Positions 16,994 through 24,715 of a stretch of 64,000 nt of DNA are shown piece by piece. The translations under genes were made by a program, and so were the position numbers. The DNA is taken from the NCBI GenBank assembly GCA_017427165.1, contig JAFRTK010000093.1, positions 1 to 64,000 of the forward strand. The letters run 5' to 3'. Below the pieces are notes generated by a model that saw only the letters and a list, made by a program, of their open reading frames with translations, was not told where the DNA came from and made no database searches. Source of the stretch: Clostridia bacterium (GTDB taxonomy: Bacteria; Bacillota; Clostridia; Christensenellales; Aristaeellaceae). Position 1 is the stretch's first letter. Each line of letters starts with the position of its first letter.

Positions 16994-17022
16994 TTGACAA
17001 TATGAAAGCAAAAGGATAGACT
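16994..17022 (+). promoter_or_regulatory. Promoter of the ABC exporter operon
   Basis: TTGACA (16994-16999), 17-bp spacer, TAGACT (17017-17022), 26 bases before ATG; divergent from the YkuD promoter. Confidence 0.78.
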
Positions 17023-17048
17023 ATCGTTCCAACACGGAAGGAGATCCT

Positions 17049-18851
17049 ATGACACGCGAACTGAAACTGGCATTCCATTATGTCAGGAAATACTGGTGGC
17101 GGTATATCCTCGGCCTGGCGGCGCTTTTCCTGGTGGACCAGGTAAACGCCGATGTTCCGCTGCTGAGCGGGGAGCTGACGGACGGACTGACCGCCGGGAC
17201 TCTTGACATGGGCGGCGTATGGGGCATTGCCATACGCCTGCTTGGCATGGGCGCAGCGATTAACATCGGTCGTTTTCTGTGGCGCTTTTTCCTGTTCGGA
17301 AGTGCCCGGATGACTGAACGGGACCTGCGGGGCCGGCTGTTCAGCCACCTGGAAAACATGTCCATGTCCTGGTACAACGAGCATAAGACCGGTGACCTGA
17401 TGGCCCGGTTTACGAACGACCTGGGCGCGATCCGCGGGCTGCTGGGCGGGACCATGGTTACGACCTTTGACGCGACCGTGATGCTCATACTGGTACTGAT
17501 GAACATGATCCGGTTTGTGAGCATCAAGCTGACGCTGGTGGCAGTGATTCCGCTGATTGTGATCATATTCGGGAATATCTGGTTCGGAAAGCAGATGCAC
17601 CGGCGGTTCCTGGCCCGGCAGGAAGCATTTTCCGGCCTGACGGACCAGGCGCAGGAAGCAATCTCCGGGATCCGGGTGATCAAGGGATTTGTACAGGAAC
17701 GGAAGGAACTGGCCGCTTTTGCCAAAGCCAACGGAAACAGCCGGGAGAAGAACCTGAATGTGGTCAGGCTGATGGCGCTGGTTCTGCCGCTGCTGGACCT
17801 GATTGTCGGGATTTCCCTGCTGCTGACACTGGTGTACGGCGGGCGGCTGGCCATTTTCGGCGAGATTTCCATCGGGCAGTTCGTGGCGTTCAACAGCTAT
17901 GTCACTATGCTGATCTGGCCGATGATCGCTGTGGGAGAAAGTATTTCCGGCCTGAGCCAGGGACTGGCGTCGCTGCGGCGGATCAGTTCAATCCTGGAGG
18001 AAAAGCCGGAGATCGTGGACGAGGGAGATCCCGCGGTCACATCCCTGAATGGCGACATTGAATTCCGGGACCTGACCTTCCGGTATCCCGGGGCGCCGGA
18101 GGAGCATCCGGCGCTGGAGCATGTATCGGTGCATATTCCCGCCGGGGAAACGCTGGCTGTGATCGGCCGGACCGGATGCGGGAAGACCACAATGATGAAC
18201 CTGCTGGAGCGGCTGTGGGACACCGATGACCCGGATATGATCCGGGTGGACGGACATCCGCTGCGGAAAATCCCGCTGCAGGTGCTGCACCGGGACATTG
18301 CCTATGTGCCGCAGGATTCCTTCCTGTTCAGCGATACAATCCACAACAATATCGCCTTCGGCGTGGAATCCGCCACTGAGGCGGAGACCATGGAAGCCGC
18401 AAAGGCCGCGGACGTCCATGAGAACATCATGGAATTCCCGGACAAGTACCAGACCCTGCTCGGCGAGCGCGGCGTGACGGTGTCCGGCGGCCAGAAGCAG
18501 CGGATTTCAATTGCGCGGGCGCTGATGAAGGATGCGCCTGTCCTGATCCTGGACGATTCGCTGAGCGCCGTGGATACGGATACGGAAGAACGGATCCTGA
18601 CCCGTCTGAAGGAAGCGCGCCGGGGAAAGACAACCCTGATTATTGCCCACCGGATTTCCACAATCCAGCACGCGGACCATATCCTGGTGCTGGAGGACGG
18701 AAAACCGGCGGAATACGGCACGCACGATGAACTGATGGCAAGCGGCGGGCTGTACCGGTCCATCTATGACAAGCAGCAGCTGGAAAAACAGCTGCAGGAA
18801 GACCATCCGGACCTCCCGGAAGCGGCAACGGCGGGAGGTGAGACGGTATGA
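17049..18851 (+). CDS. ABC exporter half-transporter A (degenerate Walker B)
   Basis: A 600-aa type IV ABC exporter subunit: six helices (about residues 15-310) fused to a nucleotide-binding domain. Walker A is GRTGCGKTT (~372), signature VSGGQKQR (~477), Walker B VLILDDSLSAVD (~498) and the H-loop AHRIS (~532). The catalytic Glu after Walker B is Asp, marking the degenerate half of a heterodimeric exporter; its signature motif is normal. It overlaps the next gene by ATGA, so the two are translationally coupled and should form one pump (BmrCD/TM287-288 type). Exported compound unknown: drug, peptide or lipid are all possible. Confidence 0.92.
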   Translation: MTRELKLAFHYVRKYWWRYILGLAALFLVDQVNADVPLLSGELTDGLTAGTLDMGGVWGIAIRLLGMGAAINIGRFLWRFFLFGSARMTERDLRGRLFSHLENMSMSWYNEHKTGDLMARFTNDLGAIRGLLGGTMVTTFDATVMLILVLMNMIRFVSIKLTLVAVIPLIVIIFGNIWFGKQMHRRFLARQEAFSGLTDQAQEAISGIRVIKGFVQERKELAAFAKANGNSREKNLNVVRLMALVLPLLDLIVGISLLLTLVYGGRLAIFGEISIGQFVAFNSYVTMLIWPMIAVGESISGLSQGLASLRRISSILEEKPEIVDEGDPAVTSLNGDIEFRDLTFRYPGAPEEHPALEHVSVHIPAGETLAVIGRTGCGKTTMMNLLERLWDTDDPDMIRVDGHPLRKIPLQVLHRDIAYVPQDSFLFSDTIHNNIAFGVESATEAETMEAAKAADVHENIMEFPDKYQTLLGERGVTVSGGQKQRISIARALMKDAPVLILDDSLSAVDTDTEERILTRLKEARRGKTTLIIAHRISTIQHADHILVLEDGKPAEYGTHDELMASGGLYRSIYDKQQLEKQLQEDHPDLPEAATAGGETV

Positions 18852-20722
18852 GTAAGGAAAAACGTTCCCTGAAGGAACGGTTTGCCTCCCTGCTGCGGGT
18901 GAATGACGAGGAACAGCAGGATATCCATTATGAAGGCAACCCCATGAAACGGCTGCTGAAGTATATGAAGCCGTACCGCCGGACCTTTGTCATCTGCCTG
19001 GTACTGGTGCTGGCACTGACAGGCCTTGAGCTGGTAAAGCCGATCATCATCGGCGACGCCATTGACCGCTATATCACCGGGGAAAAGAGTGAAGTTCTCC
19101 TGGCGGAAGGCCGGGAACAGTGGGAAGCCGGGGAACAGGCGGAGGAACGCTACAGCGGCGTGCTGAAAGCCGGTGCGCTGTACCTGGGCGTTTTGCTGCT
19201 CCTGTTTGCGTTCACACGGATCCAGACCCTGATGCTGCAGAAAATGGGCCAGGATATCATCTATGACATCCGGAATGAACTGTTTACCCATGTGGAGAAG
19301 CTGACCATGCGGTTTTTCGACACCACACCGGTCGGCAAGATCGTGACCCGGCTGACCAATGACGTGGAAGCGATCAATGAGGTGTTTTCGAACATCCTGG
19401 TGAAGCTTTTCCGGAACGTGGTGAAGATGATCGGCCTGGCCGTGATCATGATTGCAATGAACCCGCGCATGGCGCTGTACAGCTTTGTCCTTGTACCGGT
19501 GGTGGCAGTGATGACACTGGTGTTCCGGCTGATCAGCCGGCGGACCTACCGGCTGATGCGCACCCGGCTGGCCGCACTGAACACCTTCCTGTCCGAACAC
19601 CTGAGCGGAATGAAAATCATCCGTGTCTTCGGCCGGGAGGAACGCAAATACCGTGAGTTTGAAGAGAAGAATGACAGCCTGTACAAGGCCAGCTTCCGCG
19701 AGATGATGGTGTTTGCGGTATTCCGCCCGGGTATTATCCTGCTGAGCGTGATCGCCCTGATGATCATCATGGTGACCGGCGGGGCGGAGGTGCTCGGCGG
19801 GACTATCACCATCGGTACGCTTTACATTTTCCTGCAGTATATCAACTCCTTCTACCAGCCGATTCAGGAACTGGCGGAGCAGTTTACAAGCCTGCAGAGC
19901 GCAATTTCCGCTTCCGAGAAAATCTTTACCCTGCTGGATACCAAACCGGCCATCGCGGAAGAAGACCATCCGGTGATTCTTCCGGAGATCCGGGGAAAGA
20001 TCACTTTCGACCATGTGTGGTTCTCTTACAGCGGAAAGGAAGATGACTGGGTACTGAAGGACGTCAGCTTCACGATTGAGCCCGGCCAGTCTGTCGCGTT
20101 TGTCGGCGCGACCGGCGCGGGAAAAAGCTCCATCCTGAACCTGATCGGCCGGTACTATGAAATCCAGAAAGGTACCATCCTGATCGACGATACGGATATC
20201 CGGCAGATGAGCCGGGAACAGATCCGGCGGGCGGTCGGCCAGGTACAGCAGGATGTATTCCTGTTTACCGGGGATATCGCTTCGAATATCCGCCTGCGGG
20301 ATGAAACCATATCGGACGAGGCAATCCGGGAAGCGGCGAAGGAAGTCAATGCCGCCCGGTTTATCGACCGCCTGCCGGACGGATATGCCACCCGGGTAAC
20401 CGAGCGCGGCGCGACCTATTCCGCCGGACAGCGGCAGCTGCTGTCCTTTGCCCGGACACTGGCCTATGATCCCGCGATCCTGATCCTGGATGAGGCCACC
20501 GCGAACATCGACACGGAAACCGAACAGTGGATCCAGGAGGCGGTGACCCGCCTGATGAAGGGACGCACCAGCATCATGGTGGCGCACCGGCTGTCCACCA
20601 TCCAGCACTGCGACCGGATTATCGTGATGCACCACGGACGGATCCGCGAGACCGGCACCCACCAGGAGCTGCTGGCCCTGGACGGAATTTACAAGAAGCT
20701 GTACCAGCTGCAACTGTCATAA
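18848..20722 (+). CDS. ABC exporter half-transporter B (degenerate signature)
   Basis: A 624-aa partner of the preceding subunit, with the same TMD-NBD layout. Walker A is GATGAGKSS (~419), signature YSAGQRQ (~524, Ala replacing Gly), Walker B LILDEATANID (~545) with the catalytic Glu intact, H-loop AHRLS (~578). Its Walker A/B with the partner's SGGQ makes the one competent ATP site, and the reverse combination makes the degenerate site, as expected for heterodimeric exporters. An insertion rich in Glu (about residues 75-105, GEKSEVLLAEGREQWEAGEQ) lies in the first extracytoplasmic region. A strong terminator follows. Confidence 0.92.
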   Translation: MSKEKRSLKERFASLLRVNDEEQQDIHYEGNPMKRLLKYMKPYRRTFVICLVLVLALTGLELVKPIIIGDAIDRYITGEKSEVLLAEGREQWEAGEQAEERYSGVLKAGALYLGVLLLLFAFTRIQTLMLQKMGQDIIYDIRNELFTHVEKLTMRFFDTTPVGKIVTRLTNDVEAINEVFSNILVKLFRNVVKMIGLAVIMIAMNPRMALYSFVLVPVVAVMTLVFRLISRRTYRLMRTRLAALNTFLSEHLSGMKIIRVFGREERKYREFEEKNDSLYKASFREMMVFAVFRPGIILLSVIALMIIMVTGGAEVLGGTITIGTLYIFLQYINSFYQPIQELAEQFTSLQSAISASEKIFTLLDTKPAIAEEDHPVILPEIRGKITFDHVWFSYSGKEDDWVLKDVSFTIEPGQSVAFVGATGAGKSSILNLIGRYYEIQKGTILIDDTDIRQMSREQIRRAVGQVQQDVFLFTGDIASNIRLRDETISDEAIREAAKEVNAARFIDRLPDGYATRVTERGATYSAGQRQLLSFARTLAYDPAILILDEATANIDTETEQWIQEAVTRLMKGRTSIMVAHRLSTIQHCDRIIVMHHGRIRETGTHQELLALDGIYKKLYQLQLS

Positions 20723-20725
20723 AAA

Positions 20726-20763
20726 AGAGAACGCCCGGAGGCAGATGCCTCCGGGCGGTTTTT
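20726..20763. terminator. Bidirectional terminator between ABC exporter and degV
   Basis: CGCCCGGAGGC pairs with GCCTCCGGGCG around a four-base loop, with a T-run on the plus strand and AAAAAAG (T-run on the minus strand) on the other side. Confidence 0.9.
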
Positions 20764-20775
20764 CATTCCCTGAAA

Positions 20776-21609
20776 TCAGAAACCGACGATCAGGCCATGG
20801 CGCTCAGCGTAGAAGCTGTCGAGCCCGCGGGTGGCCATGATGGCGACGCGGATACCTTCAAAGCGTTCCTCCAGCGCTTTCTTGAGGAGCTGGGCGCTTT
20901 CACTGTTCATGCAGTGGCTGATGAGAATTTCCTTCCCAGCCAGACCGATGCGGGCAATCTCATCCACCAGGAAGCGGACCATGGACTTTTCGCCCCGGGC
21001 CTTGCCGCGGATGACGATCTCGCCTTCGTCGGAGCCGATGCCGATGCCCCAGAAGCCGAGGTGGCCGGCGATGAAGCCGATCAGGCGGCTGACACGGCCG
21101 GATTTGATGAGGTTGCGATAGGAGGACAGGGCAAAGATCGTATGGATCTTCGCGGCTGCCTGGTTCAGGGCGGATTCGATCTCCGCGAAGGGGGTGCCGG
21201 CGAGGATCAGGTCCCGGGCCTTCAGGATCAGCATCGCTTCTTCGGGACCGGTGGCCTTGCTGTCGATGACGGCAATCTGCTTGTCCGGCTCCTCTTCCAG
21301 GATCATATCCCGGGCGATGCAGGCGCTGTTGTAGGTGCCGGAGAGGGCACTGGAAATCGTAAACGCGATGACGGGACCGGGGGCGCGGAACTTTTCGCCG
21401 AATTCCTCCGGAGAGGGGCAGGAGGTCTGCGCCTGCTCGGCGTGGTTCTCGTTCGCGGTCAGCATTTCATCGATGTTGATGTTTTCATCATCCATGTATT
21501 CCTTGCCGCCGATGCGGATGGAGAAGGGAATGGTGGCAAAATCGAAGACGCCTTCGCCGCCCTCAACCGTGTAGAGATCACTGCTGGTATCACTGACCAG
21601 GTGCCACAT
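20776..21609 (-). CDS. DegV family fatty-acid-binding protein
   Basis: A 277-aa DegV-family protein. Members bind a fatty acid in a cleft and, as FakB, present it to the kinase FakA for phosphorylation and phospholipid synthesis. Visible family marks: VSDTSSDL at the N-terminus, TSCPSPEEF and ISSALSGTYNSA (fatty acid carboxylate site region), and IKSGRVSRL. ATG at 21609 is chosen since GGAGG lies nine bases upstream; a TTG six bases earlier is too close. A fakA gene is not in the window. Monocistronic. Confidence 0.9.
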   Translation of the reverse strand: MWHLVSDTSSDLYTVEGGEGVFDFATIPFSIRIGGKEYMDDENINIDEMLTANENHAEQAQTSCPSPEEFGEKFRAPGPVIAFTISSALSGTYNSACIARDMILEEEPDKQIAVIDSKATGPEEAMLILKARDLILAGTPFAEIESALNQAAAKIHTIFALSSYRNLIKSGRVSRLIGFIAGHLGFWGIGIGSDEGEIVIRGKARGEKSMVRFLVDEIARIGLAGKEILISHCMNSESAQLLKKALEERFEGIRVAIMATRGLDSFYAERHGLIVGF

Positions 21610-21634
21610 GAACAATCACCTCCGTATGCCGCGT

Positions 21635-21663
21635 ATTTTACATGTTTTTGACCGATATTGCAA
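21635..21663 (-). promoter_or_regulatory. Promoter of the degV-family gene
   Basis: On the minus strand TTGCAA (21658-21663), 17-bp spacer, TAAAAT (21635-21640). A GC-rich hairpin (about 21670-21695) separates it from the end of the LacI gene but has no proper T-run on the minus strand. Confidence 0.72.
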
Positions 21664-21719
21664 ATGGTGAACAGCCCGGAGATCCTTCCGGGCTGTATGT
21701 TTTCCGTTTTTTTCCGGCC

Positions 21720-22718
21720 TTACCGGCACCGGGAGACAAAGTCGACCGGGATGACGACCTGCTGCGGCGGAAGCGACGGGTCATGGATCCGGTTGCGGAT
21801 GAGCTCGATCGCAATCCGCGCCTCATCCTGCAGGTGGCAGTCCACGGAGCAGATCGGCTTTGTGAAATTAATGTAGCCGAGAATGTTGTCAAAACCGATG
21901 ACGTGCAGGTCATCCGGTACGCGGAAGCCGTTGTTCTCCAGGAGGGTAATGGTGCCCCACGCCTCCACATCACAGAAGGAGAACAACCCGTTGAATCCGG
22001 CGGCGATCCAGGCTTTCAGCTGAGCGAGAATTTCATCCGGATCCTGCAGGCACGCATAGCCGATATCCTCCTCGGGGATGCCGGCATCCAGGCAGGCCTG
22101 CCGGAAGCCGGTGAAGCGTTTGCGGGAGGAGAAAACCACCTGGCGGTGGGTCAGCATGGCCACTTTGCGGTGACCGGTTTCGATCAGGTGGCGGGCAGCC
22201 AGGTAGCCGCCCTCCTCATCGTTGCAGTATACACAGTCATCCCGGGACCCTTCCTGGAAACGGCTGAGGAGGACAAAGGGGATATGGGATTCCCGCAGGA
22301 GGGACAGAGCGGGGGATTCGAAGGAGCACGGGGTGATGAGAATGCCGTCCACCTGGCGGGAAAGGGCCATCTGCACTGCTTTCAGCTCTGTTTCCGGATC
22401 ATCCTGCGAGCAGAGAATGAAGAGCGTGTAGCCGTACTGAACCGCTTCCCGCTGGATCAGGTCCATCAGGATGGCGTAGAACGGGTTCATCATGGAACCG
22501 GCGATCATCGCCAGCGTTTTCGTCCGCCCGGAACGAAGGGAACTGGCCAGATAATTGCGGACATAGCCCATCTCCCGGGCAACCCGCTGGATATAGGCGC
22601 AGGTTTCCCGGGATATGTCATCCTTGTCCTTAAGAGCGCGGGAAACGGTATTGATCGTATACCCTGTGGCTTTTGCGATATCCTGCAGGATGACCGGTCT
22701 GTTCGGATCCTTGCCCAA
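21720..22718 (-). CDS. LacI family transcriptional regulator
   Basis: A 332-aa LacI/GalR regulator. The N-terminal helix-turn-helix and hinge read VILQDIAKATGYTINTVSRA and ASSLRSGRTKT; the rest is the periplasmic-binding-protein-like ligand domain (IAGSMMNPFYA, DGILITP, VIGFDNI). The TTG start at 22718 is supported by AGGAGGTG seven bases upstream. Upstream in-frame starts would fuse unrelated residues from the preceding gene. It is the third gene after the GH43 arabinanase and the small membrane protein. It is the obvious candidate to bind the repeats at 24641-24669 and to sense an arabinan-derived sugar; that is inference. Confidence 0.9.
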   Translation of the reverse strand: MGKDPNRPVILQDIAKATGYTINTVSRALKDKDDISRETCAYIQRVAREMGYVRNYLASSLRSGRTKTLAMIAGSMMNPFYAILMDLIQREAVQYGYTLFILCSQDDPETELKAVQMALSRQVDGILITPCSFESPALSLLRESHIPFVLLSRFQEGSRDDCVYCNDEEGGYLAARHLIETGHRKVAMLTHRQVVFSSRKRFTGFRQACLDAGIPEEDIGYACLQDPDEILAQLKAWIAAGFNGLFSFCDVEAWGTITLLENNGFRVPDDLHVIGFDNILGYINFTKPICSVDCHLQDEARIAIELIRNRIHDPSLPPQQVVIPVDFVSRCR

Positions 22719-22720
22719 GT

Positions 22721-22954
22721 TCAGGCACCTCCTGACGGCCGGGCCCGGTGAAGCATGACCGCCAGGTAAACGGCGGCGCAGATTCCGGTGAGCCCGAGCG
22801 AAATGAATACGATGGAAGTAAAGGCAATATGCCAGACGTTGACGGTGAAGACGGAAACCAGCAGCAGGACCGCCATCCACCATGTGAAAATGCCGGCGGT
22901 GACCGCCAGGAACTGCAGTACGTGCCCGAGAACGGAGCGCACCTTATTCATCAT
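22721..22954 (-). CDS. Small two-helix membrane protein
   Basis: A 77-aa protein with two transmembrane segments (about residues 10-40 and 44-68, including AVLLLVSVFTV and ISLGLTGICAAVYLAVML) and a short basic tail. I recognise no family. The gene starts 11 bases inside the end of the arabinanase gene and its stop lies next to the ribosome site of the LacI gene, so the three are tightly coupled. GGGGTG six bases before ATGATG may serve as the ribosome site. Placement suggests a role with the arabinan system or its regulator, perhaps as an accessory to a transporter, but nothing proves this. Confidence 0.7.
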   Translation of the reverse strand: MMNKVRSVLGHVLQFLAVTAGIFTWWMAVLLLVSVFTVNVWHIAFTSIVFISLGLTGICAAVYLAVMLHRARPSGGA

Positions 22955-24461
22955 ACTTTACACCCCAGACGCTCTCATTGTTCCCGACAGCGGAGAAAAC
23001 GGAAACTTCGGTTCCGGCGTCATCCTGCATGCGGGCCAGGATACCGCTGTATTCCGTACCGCCGAGGGACAGACGGAGGAACGCGGTGCCATCCTCCACA
23101 TGCCAGGTGCCGGACAGGTTTTCCCCGCCGACCGTTCCGTCCCCGCGGAGGTACAGGATGAAGGGCTCAGCTATTTTGTCGCTGATATACGTTCCCTGGT
23201 TGATGACGTAATACCGGCCCGGCACAGAAGCGGGATCCACGGACGCCGGCAGGTCTTCCTTCCGGGTAGCGTAGGGAAGGGGACACGGCCAGCCTTCCGC
23301 GTTGAGCCCGTACTGTTTGACCATGGGCAGGTGGCCTTCCGAACCGTTGGCAAAACGGGTGTGGTAGCAGATGTACCGCTTGCCGTCCGCATCGATCAGG
23401 GCGCTGTTATGCCCGGTAGCCATGTAGGCGGTCCGTACGGAGGGAAGGATGTAGTTGCCGGAAAGCTTGAGCCCGAAGGGAGCGTGGGCGGATTTGCCGG
23501 GGCGGGCGCCGTTCATATCCTCATATTCCCCGTCCGGCGTGCGGGAACGGAAGACCCGGATCTGGTAACCGCCGTGCGCCTGGAGCTCGCCATAGGAGAC
23601 AAAGAGATAATACCACCCGGCAGCCTCGTCGTAAAGAATGTACGGCCCTTCGATGGAATGATGCCCGCCGCCAAGCAGGCGTTTGCCGAAATAGGGGTCG
23701 ATGCCGGCTGCGTCATCCGCTTCCGGATGGATCGGATATCCCGTGGCCGGATCGATTTCCAGGATGAAAATGCCGCCGGACCAGGAACCGTAGACCATCC
23801 ACATGCGGCCGTCCGCATCGTAAAAGACGGACGGATCGATGGCGTTGGGCCATTCCCGGAAATTGTAGCCGCCGGCCAGGGTGAGGTAGCGGGATTTGAT
23901 CCAGTCCTCCCCGACGACCTGCGCCGCGTCCGTCTGCGCGGCAATCCGCTTATCAAACCCGGAGCAGACGATGCGGCCCTGCCAGGTGTAGGGCCCCTCA
24001 ACGGAATCAGAGATGCCGAAGCAAATATTGGAAGCGTTCCAGGTGGAAGAGGTGCAGTAGTACATGACGTACTTGCCCATGGTTTTGTTGTATATGACAT
24101 CCGGCGCCCAGACGTGATGCCCCCTGTCATCGGTGGGAATCAGGCTGGACGGACCGCCGGCATAATCGAACACATGGCTGTCCTCCGCGAAAATATCCCC
24201 CCAGACACGGTTGCCGGAATAATAGCCGGTGGCCACCACTGTCCAGGAACGGAGATTTTCGGAGCAGGCGGCCGCCATGTGGGAACCGAAAATGTAGTAC
24301 GCCCCGTCTGCTGCAATAATGGACGGATCATGCACGGCGGTGCGGGCGTTGACCGCGCCGAGGGCGATCCCTTCCACAGAAGGGGAGTAATCCTCTTCCG
24401 CACCTGCGGAAAAAACGGGGAGCAGCATGAAGAAAACCAAAAAGAGGGAAAGCAATCTCAT
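22944..24461 (-). CDS. Secreted GH43 endo-arabinanase
   Basis: A 505-aa exported glycoside hydrolase of family 43, expected to cut alpha-1,5-L-arabinan outside the cell by inversion. Signal peptide residues 1-21 (ending SAGA). The five-bladed propeller follows, with catalytic triad candidates Asp45 in VHDPSI, Asp209 in AIDPSVF and Glu271 in SIEGPY. TGHNS near residue 380 is a family metal/loop motif. The last ~100 residues form a beta-sandwich typical of arabinanases in this subgroup. ATG at 24461 has GGAGG nine bases upstream; the ATG at 24470 overlaps that site. First gene of a divergent operon with the 77-aa membrane protein and LacI regulator. Confidence 0.92.
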   Translation of the reverse strand: MRLLSLFLVFFMLLPVFSAGAEEDYSPSVEGIALGAVNARTAVHDPSIIAADGAYYIFGSHMAAACSENLRSWTVVATGYYSGNRVWGDIFAEDSHVFDYAGGPSSLIPTDDRGHHVWAPDVIYNKTMGKYVMYYCTSSTWNASNICFGISDSVEGPYTWQGRIVCSGFDKRIAAQTDAAQVVGEDWIKSRYLTLAGGYNFREWPNAIDPSVFYDADGRMWMVYGSWSGGIFILEIDPATGYPIHPEADDAAGIDPYFGKRLLGGGHHSIEGPYILYDEAAGWYYLFVSYGELQAHGGYQIRVFRSRTPDGEYEDMNGARPGKSAHAPFGLKLSGNYILPSVRTAYMATGHNSALIDADGKRYICYHTRFANGSEGHLPMVKQYGLNAEGWPCPLPYATRKEDLPASVDPASVPGRYYVINQGTYISDKIAEPFILYLRGDGTVGGENLSGTWHVEDGTAFLRLSLGGTEYSGILARMQDDAGTEVSVFSAVGNNESVWGVKYDE

Positions 24462-24572
24462 TTCAATCATCCTCCAGGAATGATGACCGGCAGGCGGGAA
24501 ACCGACAATATGCATGAAACCGTTGAATATCAAGGGCTTCACCTGAACCGGACAAAAAATTTCTGAAAACGG

Positions 24573-24620
24573 TTGACTTTTTTCTGACGGCATTATATCA
24601 TGTGGACAACAAAAGTACAA
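24573..24620. promoter_or_regulatory. Overlapping divergent promoters of the arabinan locus
   Basis: Minus strand: TTGTAC (24615-24620), 17 bp, TATAAT (24592-24597), leading to the GH43 operon. Plus strand: TTGACT (24573-24578), 17 bp, TATCAT (24596-24601), leading to the long transport operon. Both leaders would exceed 100 bases. Confidence 0.6.
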
Positions 24621-24640
24621 TAGTAATTTGCCCAAAAACA

Positions 24641-24669
24641 TTAACGATCATGTTAACGATAATGTTAAC
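24641..24669. promoter_or_regulatory. Three TTAAC repeats at 12-bp spacing, probable operator
   Basis: TTAACGATCATG, TTAACGATAATG and TTAAC begin at 24641, 24653 and 24665. Adjacent repeats form two overlapping dyads, TTAAC-6-GTTAA (24641-24656 and 24653-24668). The element lies downstream of the plus promoter, where a bound repressor would block the operon. Confidence 0.7.
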
Positions 24670-24715
24670 AAGACACCGACAGACAGCAGACCGTTCAGGC
24701 ACGGGGGAGAAACAC

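Noticed and set aside
21671..21695. Terminator for the LacI gene
   Set aside because: The hairpin is stable, but the T-run is on the plus-strand side, while the gene is on the minus strand.
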